In this document: positions 37,771-48,383 of the stretch, in pieces
How positions within the stretch are numbered: position 1 is the stretch's first letter
Layout of the letters: the number at the start of each line of letters is the position of its first letter
Assembly: GCF_002873335.1 (NCBI RefSeq)
Contig: NZ_MCUW01000008.1
Coordinates: forward strand, 1 to 64,000
Length of the DNA: 64,000 bases
DNA from: Vibrio sp. 10N.286.49.B1
Lineage (GTDB): Bacteria; Pseudomonadota; Gammaproteobacteria; Enterobacterales; Vibrionaceae
Direction: 5' to 3'
Made by a program: the position numbers and the translations under genes
Notes under the pieces: generated by a model
Database searches by the model: none
What the model was told of the DNA's origin: nothing
What the model saw: only the letters and a program-made list of their open reading frames with translations

Positions 37771-38016
37771 TTAAGCCATTGACTTAACTGACTTCTTTTC
37801 TTTTAGCATCTTCGCTAGAAAATATACGTTCACACAAGCAATAAATCCATTAGTGACCACTACTGGCATAGAGTCAATTGCCAGTCCATAGGCAGTAAAC
37901 AGCGCGCAGCCGATAAAATTCAGTACTCTTAATTTTACGATGTCTTTCATTGTTAGTGAAATAGCCACCATGATTGAAGCGGCATAGCCAAGAATTTCCA
38001 CTGTATTAACGTCCAT
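37771..38016 (-). CDS. YgjV-family small inner-membrane protein
   Basis: 81 residues with about three membrane segments (roughly 8-22, 31-47, 52-70): EILGYAASIMVAISLTMKDIVKLRVLNF resembles half of the YgjV/PQ-loop-like family. AGAGGAAAACAA precedes the ATG. Members are uncharacterised. Single gene with a hairpin behind it. Confidence 0.7.
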   Translation of the reverse strand: MDVNTVEILGYAASIMVAISLTMKDIVKLRVLNFIGCALFTAYGLAIDSMPVVVTNGFIACVNVYFLAKMLKEKKSVKSMA

Positions 38017-38318
38017 TTGTTTTCCTCTAAATCTTGCCAGTTTAACTGGTACCAGTTCTTCTCATCATGAGATTAACGAGGAAGCTCCGTGCCTCGAATG
38101 GTTCGTTGGGTTGATGGAATTAATATAACAAGCCCAATGTGTCGAGGAAACCCAAAGGTTGTCTATTGGAGAGGGTTAGCGATTACGCAAACGTTTTTTC
38201 GAATTAACGGTGTGTTAATGACAAGATCTGTTGAAGGATTTCTTGCGTGGAGAGTACCTGTGCATGCTGGTGCTTATTCGTGTGGAACAGTAAGGTTTAA
38301 GGGAGGGAATCAAATTAA
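38017..38318. other. Intergenic region downstream of the DUF496 gene
   Basis: About 300 bases. A plus-strand open frame crosses it from 38,089 but runs antisense into the DUF496 gene and is not credible. A PurR-like sequence ACGCAAACGTTTTTTC occurs at 38185-38200, 170 bases upstream of the YgjV-like gene. Nothing else is recognised. Confidence 0.5.
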
Positions 38319-38343
38319 AACGCTCGCTAAGATAGCGAGCGTT
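38319..38343 (-). terminator. Terminator of the DUF496 gene
   Basis: AACGCTCGCTA (38319-38329) and TAGCGAGCGTT (38333-38343) form a perfect 11-bp stem with a three-base loop. On the minus strand it is followed by TTAATTTG and lies 27 bases after the stop. Confidence 0.8.
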
Positions 38344-38369
38344 GATAACAACCAAATGAATCGGCAGTA

Positions 38370-38687
38370 TTACTTCTTGCCTTGCACTTGTTGCTTGTCT
38401 TCTTCTGTCAGCTCACGAATGCGACGGCTGATATCGCGACGGGCTTTAGAAATTTCAGCACTCTTGATGATATGATCATCAACGCGGTCTTCATAATCTG
38501 CTTTCATGTTTTTGATAATCGCCAAGATTTCATCTTGTGTCATGTCTGGCTTGACGTAGTCCAGAAGGTTTTCAAGAAGATCGACACGTTTGCGGTTATC
38601 ACGAACCTTTTTTTCGTTGTCTAGTAGTTCACGTTTTAGTTTGTTCTTACGACGTGCTTGAGACACGATTTCGAATACACTACTCAT
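38370..38687 (-). CDS. DUF496 family protein (YeeX-like)
   Basis: 105 residues from the ATG at 38,687, with AGGAAAGG before it; the frame extends nine codons further without an RBS. Highly charged and helical: [37 protein letters not shown] in pieces, then a conserved YVKPDM. Coiled coil predicted by eye. YeeX-family proteins are conserved in gamma-proteobacteria and lack a settled function. Confidence 0.88.
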   Translation of the reverse strand: MSSVFEIVSQARRKNKLKRELLDNEKKVRDNRKRVDLLENLLDYVKPDMTQDEILAIIKNMKADYEDRVDDHIIKSAEISKARRDISRRIRELTEEDKQQVQGKK

Positions 38688-38879
38688 AAAATCCTTTCCT
38701 AAATTATTCGTCAAAATCTAACTTGATTAAAACACAACAATTGCCTGTAGAACAGTCCTTAGATCAATGCTGTCGCATTGTTGCTTATAATCTAGACACT
38801 TAGAAGAATAACCGATTGAGTTGAGAGGGCGGTTAGCGCTATATTTGGGGGTATTGAAGTTTATAGTGTGTGCCAAATA

Positions 38880-39113
38880 ATGTTGTCCAATTCAAATCGA
38901 CCGCCTAAGTACGCGAGTGAGATAAAGGTAAGTAGTGATATGCTCGCTGACATGGCTTCTCCTGATCATGATATCTCGCCTAAACTGAAAGAGGCTTACG
39001 TCCGTGAGCGTCTTAAGCAAGAGCGTACCGAAGTTGAATTGAATCGTTCTCGAGTGGTGATGGTAGATCAACATGGTCGATTTATTAAAATGCCATTTTT
39101 GATAGAGCATTAA
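38880..39113 (+). CDS. Hypothetical protein upstream of yceH
   Basis: 77 residues from the ATG at 38,880; a GTG 12 bases earlier is also in frame and neither has a strong RBS. The sequence is soluble and charged, with [18 protein letters not shown], then a helical stretch [26 protein letters not shown], and the end [12 protein letters not shown] do not recognise a family. It lies 43 bases before yceH on the same strand and may be co-transcribed with it. Confidence 0.6.
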   Translation: MLSNSNRPPKYASEIKVSSDMLADMASPDHDISPKLKEAYVRERLKQERTEVELNRSRVVMVDQHGRFIKMPFLIEH

Positions 39114-39156
39114 ACGCACGCATTTAAACAAAAAGACGAGAGCAAGAAGGATAAAT

Positions 39157-39819
39157 ATGAGCATTGAACTTTCCCCCCTTGAAGCAAGAGTTATCGGCTG
39201 TTTAATTGAAAAGGAGGTAACAACTCCAGATCATTACCCATTAACTTTGAACAGTCTTACGTCTGCCTGTAATCAAAAAAGTAACCGCGAGCCTGTCTTG
39301 TCGTTATCCGAAGCTGAAGTACAAGATACCCTAGAGGGATTAATTACACGTCGCTTAGTGAATGACGAAAGTGCATTCAACAGCAGAGTGTCGAAGTATC
39401 AACATCGCTTTTGTAACACCGAGTTTGGTGATCTACGTTTGTCTAAGCAAGAGAAAGGGATTGTATGTTGTATGTTGCTTAGAGGTGCGCAAACCCCAGG
39501 TGAATTACGAACTCGTACTAACCGTTTATGCAATTTTACAGATGTTAAAGAAGTGGAAGTCACGCTCGATGCGATGGCATCCAGAGAACAAGGCCCGTTA
39601 GTGGTTAAACTGCCTCGTGAACCTGGTAAGCGTGATTCTCGCTACGCACATCTGTTTAGCGGTGAGGTGGACATCGAGGCATTGTCACAAGCGTCTTCTC
39701 AATCATTCACGTCGAGTAACCAAAACGACGGTCGTATTGATTCTCTTGAACTCAAAGTTCAAACCCTGGAATCTGAGTTGGCCGAACTCAAGGCGCTGGT
39801 TAACTCGTTAATCGACTAA
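39157..39819 (+). CDS. yceH: YceH family protein (UPF0502/DUF480)
   Basis: 220 residues, resembling E. coli YceH throughout: [28 protein letters not shown] in pieces at 5-32, [22 protein letters not shown] and [17 protein letters not shown]. Two winged-helix-like repeats and a C-terminal coiled-coil (about 195-218). Function unknown; the fold suggests DNA binding. AGAAGGATAAAT precedes the start. Confidence 0.92.
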   Translation: MSIELSPLEARVIGCLIEKEVTTPDHYPLTLNSLTSACNQKSNREPVLSLSEAEVQDTLEGLITRRLVNDESAFNSRVSKYQHRFCNTEFGDLRLSKQEKGIVCCMLLRGAQTPGELRTRTNRLCNFTDVKEVEVTLDAMASREQGPLVVKLPREPGKRDSRYAHLFSGEVDIEALSQASSQSFTSSNQNDGRIDSLELKVQTLESELAELKALVNSLID

Positions 39820-39889
39820 TTGATCGGCTGAACAATATAAAATGCCTTGCTCGGTGCTCATAGATCGACTTTAAGCAGGAATGAGAATA

Positions 39890-40171
39890 ATGACCATCGA
39901 TACCGCGCCATGGACGGTGTATTTGCTTCGAACGAATGAAAACAAACTGTACTGTGGCATAACTAACAACATGGCAAGGCGTTTTCTACAACACGAAACA
40001 GGGAAAGGGGCCAAATCGTTACGCGGTCGAGGCCCTTTGTATCTTGTCTGGACGCAAGAAGTCGCGAATAAAAGTGAGGCATTAAAGACAGAAATAGCGA
40101 TAAAAAAGCTGTCCAAAGCCACTAAAGAGAATCTGGTTGTCAACGCTTCTGTTTTTATACGAAACGAATAA
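39890..40171 (+). CDS. yhbQ: GIY-YIG nuclease-fold protein (YhbQ family)
   Basis: 93 residues from the ATG at 39,890, which has AGGA at the right distance; an ATG nine bases earlier is too close to it. The GIY-YIG core is TVYLLRT...LYCGITNNMARRFLQHETGKGAK, with the catalytic Tyr, Arg and the Glu of EIAIKKLSK. E. coli YhbQ is a single-domain member linked to DNA repair; nuclease activity is family inference. Confidence 0.92.
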   Translation: MTIDTAPWTVYLLRTNENKLYCGITNNMARRFLQHETGKGAKSLRGRGPLYLVWTQEVANKSEALKTEIAIKKLSKATKENLVVNASVFIRNE

Positions 40172-40232
40172 CGAGTTTACTGGCTGAAATACGTTATGTT
40201 GTATACTATTAATTAAAACGCCAAAACGATAA

Positions 40233-41339
<1,107 letters not shown>

Positions 41340-41341
41340 TT

Positions 41342-43915
41342 ATGCCGTTGACTCATTTTAATAGTCGTAAAACGCTGGTTACACTTATCACCCGGATAGT
41401 TGTCTGGGTGGTAGGTGTTTTCACTATTGGAATGCTGTTGCAAAGCTGGCATTTAAGCCGAGATCTCGTAAAAGAAGAAACACAGCGTACGTCCCGTCAG
41501 ACAAGCAGTTTAATGGTCAACTATTTTGACTACCGGTTAGCGTCACTCAAAATATTACAAGATAGTAACGCAAAGAGTGATACGGTTGAGCAGTATTTTG
41601 AAAACTATGATACTCGGTCTCTTGATTATTATTTCTTACGCGAAGATAATTTGGAGCCGATACACTCCCCAGACTTTCGTTTTATTACTCATCTTACCGA
41701 CATCATTTGGGATGATGGTAATGCACTATTTTACGGTTTAGAAGATCATAGCCTTATTGATGTTTTACAGCAAATCGGTGCTCATAGTAATTGGAATGTG
41801 GTTCGAGTGGACTCTCAATTGGGGGAGTTATTTATTTTGGTCCGTAGGACTCCCATTATCCATAGCGAATCAGGAGAAGTTTTAGGTTATTTACTGGCGG
41901 GCATTGTATTAAATGATAACGCTGGGTTATTGTCTAGCTTAATGAGTGGCAGTAATAGTGACGATGTATTATTAATGTTTGATGAGCATTTTGTAGCTTC
42001 AACTATATCAGATGATGATAATTATACGCACCATTCAATATTGACTATGATAAAAAATGGCAAACGGGATTTAGGTCCACTATTAATATCAGAAACTCAT
42101 TTGGCGGTTGGGCTCAATCAACACACACTTAAAATATATTCAATTCAGCGTAATGCTAGGGGCGATGTTTTAAGAAACAATTATCTGATCGGGATTGCTT
42201 TATCGCTAGTCATCATTATATCAGTATCATTCGTGACACGAAGGTGGTTAAACAGGAAGGTGAGCATCGAGCTTGAAAACCTCATGTCTTACACAAAAAT
42301 TTCCAGCAATGAGGGCGACTTATTTAATTTTTCAGGGTCACCGATCTATGAGTTCCACCATATAGGTATGACCTTGAACGATACATTTGAAAGGTTGTCG
42401 GAACAGAAAAAATTGTTCCAGGACTTATTCAATTTTTCGTTATCACCGATTATCGTTTGGTCTGATACAGCAACAATTACCCAGATTAACCCTGCAGGTA
42501 GGAAAGTACTGGGGTTAACCAATGAAATTGAAGGCGCCGACACCAAGCCCTATACAGAGTTTGTTGAACAAATGAAAGTCCATGTTCAGAAGGCTAACCT
42601 AGGCGCAACGCTAACCGGGATCAATGTACCTATCGGAAATAAAGTATTTCGTTGGAATCTCTCAGCCATTCAGCCCCAAGGTAATAAAACATTTGTTCTT
42701 GCACAAGGACTGGATATTACGGTTTTAATTGATGCTGAGCGACAAAGTAAAAAAGCAAGAAAAGAAGCAGAATCAGCCGCCAAAGCAAGAACCGATTTCT
42801 TAGCCAAGATGAGCCATGAAATACGCACGCCTCTAAACGGCATATTAGGGATCTCACAGCTTCTTAAACAAGGCAGTGCTGATGTAAATTATCAAGAACA
42901 AATTAAAGTCCTTTGCCAAAGTGGAGAGCACTTACTTGCAGTTCTAAATGATGTTCTTGATTTTTCGAAAATAGAAAATGGCAGCTTTCATATAGAGAAG
43001 CATATATTTAAGTTTAGTGAGATTACGAGTGCATTAAATGGTATTTATGGACCATTATGCAAAAGTAAAGGTGTGGATTTTGTTATTGATGATCAATTGC
43101 CTTTAAATACGATGCTTAATTCAGACCAAGTGAGACTGAATCAAATCTTATTTAACCTGGTTAGTAATGCGATTAAATTCACACATCAAGGTTCAGTGCA
43201 GGCATCATTTATTTTAGGTAAAACCAATGCTCATGAGTTGGACACATTGCGCATTATTGTCGAAGATACGGGAATTGGAATTTCTGCTGACCAAATGTCT
43301 CTGATTTTTGATCCCTTTGTTCAATCTGAAGCAACCTCAACTCGTGAGTATGGGGGGAGCGGTTTAGGTCTTGCCATTGTCAAGCATTTAGTACACTTAC
43401 TCGATGGCGACGTTTTACTGGAAAGTAAGTTAGGTGGAGGGACTCGGTTCACAATCGAGATCCCAATTGAATTCGTCATTGAATCAAGTATCAAAACGCC
43501 GTTGGCTGAACCCGAACTCGATTATCATTTATTTGACCGTTCGCTTAGTATTTTGTTGGTGGAAGATAATCATACTAACGCTTTTATCGCTAAAGCATTT
43601 TGTGAGAAGTACGGGATGAATGTGATGTGGGCGAGGGAAGGACACGAAGCGTTCGAACTGTTAAATAGTATGTCCTTTGACCTGATATTGATGGATAATC
43701 AACTGCCATCCATTTCAGGGATTGAGATTACGCGAGAGGTAAAAAAGAATAGCGAAATAGATACGCCTATTTACGCGTGCACAGCCGACAACCTAGAAAC
43801 GACTAGAGATGCATTTTTACAAGCAGGCGCTGATTACGTTATTGTAAAACCCATTAAAGAGAAGTCATTAAATCTTGCACTTAAGCATTTCAGACAATAT
43901 CACTACAAATCATGA
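41342..43915 (+). CDS. luxQ: Autoinducer-2 sensor kinase/phosphatase LuxQ
   Basis: 857 residues. Membrane helix at about 15-35, a LuxQ-type periplasmic domain, a second helix near 280-300, a PAS-like domain (about 355-470), HisKA with His492 in AKMSHEIRTPLNG, an ATPase domain with EDTGIGIS and GGSGLGLAIV, and a receiver with Asp785 (LMDNQLPS). Both phospho-residues have V. harveyi numbering. It acts as kinase at low AI-2 and phosphatase when LuxP is loaded. A hairpin follows the stop. Confidence 0.97.
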   Translation: MPLTHFNSRKTLVTLITRIVVWVVGVFTIGMLLQSWHLSRDLVKEETQRTSRQTSSLMVNYFDYRLASLKILQDSNAKSDTVEQYFENYDTRSLDYYFLREDNLEPIHSPDFRFITHLTDIIWDDGNALFYGLEDHSLIDVLQQIGAHSNWNVVRVDSQLGELFILVRRTPIIHSESGEVLGYLLAGIVLNDNAGLLSSLMSGSNSDDVLLMFDEHFVASTISDDDNYTHHSILTMIKNGKRDLGPLLISETHLAVGLNQHTLKIYSIQRNARGDVLRNNYLIGIALSLVIIISVSFVTRRWLNRKVSIELENLMSYTKISSNEGDLFNFSGSPIYEFHHIGMTLNDTFERLSEQKKLFQDLFNFSLSPIIVWSDTATITQINPAGRKVLGLTNEIEGADTKPYTEFVEQMKVHVQKANLGATLTGINVPIGNKVFRWNLSAIQPQGNKTFVLAQGLDITVLIDAERQSKKARKEAESAAKARTDFLAKMSHEIRTPLNGILGISQLLKQGSADVNYQEQIKVLCQSGEHLLAVLNDVLDFSKIENGSFHIEKHIFKFSEITSALNGIYGPLCKSKGVDFVIDDQLPLNTMLNSDQVRLNQILFNLVSNAIKFTHQGSVQASFILGKTNAHELDTLRIIVEDTGIGISADQMSLIFDPFVQSEATSTREYGGSGLGLAIVKHLVHLLDGDVLLESKLGGGTRFTIEIPIEFVIESSIKTPLAEPELDYHLFDRSLSILLVEDNHTNAFIAKAFCEKYGMNVMWAREGHEAFELLNSMSFDLILMDNQLPSISGIEITREVKKNSEIDTPIYACTADNLETTRDAFLQAGADYVIVKPIKEKSLNLALKHFRQYHYKS

Positions 43916-43990
43916 AAGAATGATTCGGAACGCTGCAGGTAGATAGGTTCGTAGTTACTTTAAAAATAGCAAAGAGAATAAAGAATTGTG

Positions 43991-44018
43991 AAGGGTGAGG
44001 TTACTTTACCTCACCCTT
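43991..44018. terminator. Bidirectional hairpin between luxQ and HMG-CoA reductase
   Basis: AAGGGTGAGGT (43991-44001) pairs perfectly with ACCTCACCCTT (44008-44018) around a six-base loop. It lies between convergent genes. T-tracts are interrupted on both strands, so termination strength is uncertain. Confidence 0.6.
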
Positions 44019-44101
44019 AATTCGTTTATGGCAGGGGCGTACGTCGATTACTAGGTGGCGCTTGTTGCTAGTCTCGGTTATATATCCAAAAAAGAGTACG
44101 T

Positions 44102-45361
44102 TTACCGCGCCAGCTTATGGTGAGCTTGAGAAAAATGGCCGGCACAGAACGCACCAACAATAGAAAGTTCACCCGCTAAACATAGTACCGCTGTCACTTC
44201 TGCAAATGCTTGAGATTTTCCTGAACCATGTAGCCCAAGAAGCTCTAAACATGCGCGCTGACTCGGCAAACCTGTTCCTCCACCCACGGTTCCAACCATG
44301 ATATTAGGCATCGTAACACTGGCATAAAGATCACCATTGGCGGTTAGCTCCATACGTGTCATACCTATAGCTGACTCTGCGACACACGCAGCATCTTGAC
44401 CACACGCAATATAAAGTGCAGCAAGTGCATTCGCATAATGGGCATTGATGCCAATGGTGCCGCTTAATGCTCCGCCGACAGTAGTCATTTGTGCAAATTC
44501 TGACATTTTCTTAGGCGTTGTATGCAGGTACTTTTCAATGAGTTCTGCAGCTATTGTGACCTCTGCCGTTACCTTTTTACCTCGTACACTTCTTAACGTT
44601 TGTGAATTCGCTTTTTTGTCACCAGAAAGGTTTGCATCCAAGAATGCATATTCAGGTTGGATTGGTGAATGCGCTAAGATAAATTCAAACACACAATTGG
44701 TCGCAATAGTGACCATGTTCTGTCCTGATGCGTCGCCAGTTAAGTATTCAAAGACCAGGTAAACATGATTACCTTCGATATTGACGTTAATATCAATCAG
44801 TTTGCCGTGCGAGGTGGTGGATTCTGCGAGTATTTTGAAATCATCAAATTGCGTTACGACCCATGCAACAAACTGTCCTGCTTCAATAAGTGATTGAAAT
44901 GCAAAGCCTGGTGTTCGAGTCACGCCTTCATTGAGCAACATAGCACTAGCGCCACCGCTTGCCGTAATGAGGTTCGCTCCGCGGTTATACGATGCGACCA
45001 ATGCGGCTTCTGTCGTCGCGAGTGGTACCTGATAATCACCATTCGCGAACAAACCGTTGACTCTGAGTGGTCCGGCAGTGCCAATTGGCATCTTTAGCGT
45101 TCCAATAAAAAACTCAATATTTTTATTGTACGAGAGCATTTGACTCATGGTGTGAGGATCGAGTAGCTGTTGCTTGGCCTCGTCATTATCGAGTTGTTTC
45201 CAGCGATAATCTACATGTCGTTGAGTCAGGTTGGGGCTACGATTGACACGTTGGCTGGGAGAGTGCGTCTTTGGTGCGAGTTTGTCTTGTAACTCGGAAA
45301 GAGCGGCGTCTTGTGTAATGTTATCGAGATAATCTCGTTTGTGTAGATTAATTTTGGGCAT
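44102..45361 (-). CDS. mvaA: Hydroxymethylglutaryl-CoA reductase
   Basis: 419 residues. Reduces HMG-CoA to mevalonate. The layout follows class I (eukaryote/archaea-like) enzymes: FIGTLKMPIGTAGPL, catalytic Glu in ATTEAALVAS, the DASGQNMVTIATNC region, catalytic Lys in SGDKKANSQ, catalytic Asp in GQDAACVAES, TVGGGTGLPSQRACLELLG and catalytic His in the terminal GHFSQAHHK. The N-terminal membrane region of eukaryotic forms is absent. No other mevalonate-pathway gene is in the window. Vibrio HMG-CoA reductases are regarded as horizontally acquired class I forms. Confidence 0.92.
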   Translation of the reverse strand: MPKINLHKRDYLDNITQDAALSELQDKLAPKTHSPSQRVNRSPNLTQRHVDYRWKQLDNDEAKQQLLDPHTMSQMLSYNKNIEFFIGTLKMPIGTAGPLRVNGLFANGDYQVPLATTEAALVASYNRGANLITASGGASAMLLNEGVTRTPGFAFQSLIEAGQFVAWVVTQFDDFKILAESTTSHGKLIDINVNIEGNHVYLVFEYLTGDASGQNMVTIATNCVFEFILAHSPIQPEYAFLDANLSGDKKANSQTLRSVRGKKVTAEVTIAAELIEKYLHTTPKKMSEFAQMTTVGGALSGTIGINAHYANALAALYIACGQDAACVAESAIGMTRMELTANGDLYASVTMPNIMVGTVGGGTGLPSQRACLELLGLHGSGKSQAFAEVTAVLCLAGELSIVGAFCAGHFSQAHHKLAR

Positions 45362-45547
45362 TTCAGTCGCAGTAGAACAGTTTGGGGGAATTCTACTTAG
45401 GTCACGGACAGATACAAGCGTAATTCAGTCAGTTTTATTAAGTAATGTCGATGAGCGTTTGATTTTAAAGTGATTTCAGTATTAAAGGGAAATACTTGTA
45501 TACAATTTTCAATCTAACACTTCTGAGTAAATCTACTTAAGATTAAC

Positions 45548-45709
45548 TTACTTAAATAATTGTGACAGTGCTTGCATCTCGTCATCATTCAATAGCGACT
45601 GAGCGGTTGGCTCTAACTGACTTGAAATTTCGCCTTTCAACGCCTTAAGTTGTTGATTAGATAGCAGCTTAAGCTGTTCTCTAAGTTTCTCGAACTGTTG
45701 ATGGGACAT
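45548..45709 (-). CDS. Small helical protein, 53 residues
   Basis: Starts at the ATG at 45,709, preceded by AAAGGTGATAAC; a longer in-frame start at 45,760 lacks an RBS. The product is soluble and helical: SHQQFEKLREQLKLLSNQQLKALKGEISSQL in pieces, ending DDEMQALSQLFK. It resembles short Vibrio proteins of unknown function and superficially the N-terminal helix pairs of some transposases. No function assigned. Confidence 0.65.
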   Translation of the reverse strand: MSHQQFEKLREQLKLLSNQQLKALKGEISSQLEPTAQSLLNDDEMQALSQLFK

Positions 45710-45865
45710 GTTATCACCTTTTACTAATGTCTTGAGCAAGTTTGGATGAGGTCCGTTCATCTGTATTTTGTATTAATCATTTCGCATCTAATTTATAGAA
45801 TGATTGATTAAGACTTGTCCGAGAAATGTAAGGGTATCTTTAAGGAAAGGTGAGAAAAAGTGTTC

Positions 45866-45892
45866 GAAAACCCAAGGCTCACAAGGGTTTTC
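45866..45892 (-). terminator. Hairpin downstream of the YccS-type gene
   Basis: GAAAACCC (45866-45873) and GGGTTTTC (45885-45892) pair perfectly over an 11-base loop. On the minus strand a CACTTTTTC stretch follows after five bases. Probably the end of the YccS transcript. Confidence 0.5.
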
Positions 45893-45929
45893 TGACGGTT
45901 ACTGTAAATAATTATTTAAAATCATAGCA

Positions 45930-48119
45930 TTAAGTGATTTTGATATTTCTTTCGTCTTTTTGCGCTGAATGTTCTAATGTTGAAAATGTATTGGCAAGAG
46001 TGTGGAGCTCTGGCAGCATCCGGTAGATCAAATGAAGTTGCTGCAGGACCATTCGGGCTGAGCGCTCGTCTTCTTCTCGCCATTCAGTTAATCGATGATG
46101 AATATCAAATTGCTCAACGGTAGAAAACTCGCAGTCCTCTGAATACGTCGCCAATTGATGCTCTAGCTGTTCAAGGTGCGCATTAATGGTTCTGTGCGCT
46201 TCCAACACCAAAAGGTGGATCGACTCATCTTCTAGTCGCTGACGATGGGCACCTAGTGCTGAAGTGTAACTGAGTAGCGCATGGTTTAGTGTTAAAAACC
46301 GAAAGCTTTCATCGGTCGCCAATTGATAACGTCCAGGCTCTGCGAGCATATTCGAAATTGCGTTGGTTAAATGCGCATCGGCGTTGTGTGCTCGGCGCCT
46401 TGCAATTCGATAGTTAAGGTCGTCTTTCTTCCCGATACGATATTGCCCAATGATTTGCATTAGATACTGACGATTGGAATACACGGCGTCCGCCATCACT
46501 TTATGCAGCTTGCGAGATTCCCAATCAGGTAAAATAAAATGAACCGCGGCGACGGCAAGTCCGCAGCCAATGAGAGTATCCATTAACCGCGGGAGAACGA
46601 CGGCATAACCCTCACCTAACTGGTTAAAGCAAAGTAGCACTAGTACGGTAATAAAGCCTGTCGCATAGCCATAATTATTAATGCGAAATGCAAAGAACAT
46701 AACACCAGAAAGGACGATCAGTAATAACTGACTTTCGGGTGAAGGGAAGAGTGTTAATAGGGGGACACCAACAAACAGTCCAACTAAGGTACCGGCAACA
46801 CGAGCGGATAGTTTTTTACGAGTCGCGCTGTAGTTTGGTTGGCAGACAAATAGTGTGGTGAGCAAGATCCAGTAGCCACGTTCAATGTCAAATACTTGGA
46901 TTATGCCGTATCCGAGCGTAAGCGTAACAGATAGGCGTACAGCGTGGCGGAACAAGATTGACTCGGTATTGAAGTTACCTTTAATTCTTGCCCACATTGC
47001 CGATAAGGTATGTGGATTTGTGTCATCTAGAATTGTGTCATCACTGATACCACTATCGGGGTTGCTGACATTGCTCAACAGTTTTTCGACCGTCGCTAGA
47101 TTGTTTAGGAGGTAATTGAGCTGAGCAAGTGATGCGAGATGTTCAGGTTGTTTGTGCTCGTTTAAGTATTCGATAGAGTCTTGCAGTTCGACCAATGCTT
47201 TTATAGAGCGATCGTTGTGGTCGTATTCGTTACCTAACTTGATTGCTAACGCTATATCTCGACATGCATGAGCCTGAGTCTCTAAAACATGCTTGAATCG
47301 AAATAATACGTCGGTACGCCCAAATTGTGCCGATAACTCTTGGTAACGAGAGTGGCTTGAACTGACGCGCTCATGAATGTCCTGAGCGATTAGGTAGACT
47401 TTTAAAAATCGGTCACTTGGCCCATCAACATGACCTTTTCGAGAGCGGTTTAGTAAGGTCGCTTTGCAGGCGTTCAGTGCGTTTACGGTTCGAGCATTAA
47501 ATTTGGCCTCATCAAGCCGATAAGGTTGTGGTACTAAATCAAAAGTGGGGTGGAACAAACCTCGCTTGGCATCAAGATACAAAGATAAATCTTTAAATAC
47601 ATTCGATAAGCTTTGTTGAACAGGTTGCATTGGCCAGAAAATATTCCAAACCATCGAGACTAAGTAATACCATGCTGATCCTGCAAGCAACAATAAAGGT
47701 TGGAACCATATATTGGTGCTTTCGTGCGCGCCCAGCATGGTATAGATCGCAATCAATAATGAACCAAAGGCGATGCTTGCATAGCGAGCGCCTAACGCGC
47801 CAAGCATGATAAAAAGAAACGTCGAGCAAAACAGACCGAGTGCGAACGCCCAAGGTGTATTAAATAAGATCTCTATTGAAAAAGCAGCAATCGCAAAACA
47901 AATGAAAGTCAGCGTGATGGCTTTCAAGCGCCCGACAAAACTGTCGTCGCTTTCTGCGAGTGCAGCGGCGATAACACCTAAAATTAGCGGTGTCACCCAA
48001 GTATGCTGGTCTAAATACCAAGCAGGAATGACAACGCCTAATAACGTAATGAGTATTAGGATGCTGTAGTTAAAGGTTTTATTAGCCCATTGAAGACGAA
48101 GTTGGCGAAAAATGCTCAC
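45930..48119 (-). CDS. yccS: YccS-type FUSC-family membrane protein
   Basis: 729 residues. Two blocks of about six membrane helices (roughly 18-165 and 400-530) each followed by a large helical cytoplasmic domain, the FUSC/YccS plan. The second block has the conserved YWILLTTLFVCQPNYSATRKKLSARVAGTLVGLFVG in pieces. Related proteins include AaeB, an aromatic acid efflux component; the substrate of YccS proteins is unknown. No HlyD-like adaptor is adjacent, which argues against an AaeAB-type pump. Confidence 0.88.
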   Translation of the reverse strand: MSIFRQLRLQWANKTFNYSILILITLLGVVIPAWYLDQHTWVTPLILGVIAAALAESDDSFVGRLKAITLTFICFAIAAFSIEILFNTPWAFALGLFCSTFLFIMLGALGARYASIAFGSLLIAIYTMLGAHESTNIWFQPLLLLAGSAWYYLVSMVWNIFWPMQPVQQSLSNVFKDLSLYLDAKRGLFHPTFDLVPQPYRLDEAKFNARTVNALNACKATLLNRSRKGHVDGPSDRFLKVYLIAQDIHERVSSSHSRYQELSAQFGRTDVLFRFKHVLETQAHACRDIALAIKLGNEYDHNDRSIKALVELQDSIEYLNEHKQPEHLASLAQLNYLLNNLATVEKLLSNVSNPDSGISDDTILDDTNPHTLSAMWARIKGNFNTESILFRHAVRLSVTLTLGYGIIQVFDIERGYWILLTTLFVCQPNYSATRKKLSARVAGTLVGLFVGVPLLTLFPSPESQLLLIVLSGVMFFAFRINNYGYATGFITVLVLLCFNQLGEGYAVVLPRLMDTLIGCGLAVAAVHFILPDWESRKLHKVMADAVYSNRQYLMQIIGQYRIGKKDDLNYRIARRRAHNADAHLTNAISNMLAEPGRYQLATDESFRFLTLNHALLSYTSALGAHRQRLEDESIHLLVLEAHRTINAHLEQLEHQLATYSEDCEFSTVEQFDIHHRLTEWREEDERSARMVLQQLHLIYRMLPELHTLANTFSTLEHSAQKDERNIKIT

Positions 48120-48383
48120 GATTTGCAGCTATATTGAATCAAAACAACATTCTAGCAGAAACCACTTGAACAGGTGTATCTCTGTCTCGAGGAAATAAGC
48201 GTCACGTTACAATTAATGTTGTTTGGAGCAAATACTATCCGGATAAATTATGGAACAAAGCGAGTGTTTTACCCGTTTGAATAACATGAATTATCGTCGT
48301 TTTTTCACATTTCTAACAGAAACTTAGATGGAAATCAGTAACTGATGGAGTAGACTGTTGGTAGTTTTATTTGTTAAAGATTG

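Noticed and set aside
38089..38475. Plus-strand frame of 128 codons with a plausible GTG start and RBS.
   Set aside because: It runs through the terminator of the DUF496 gene and then antisense to that gene; the protein has no family features.
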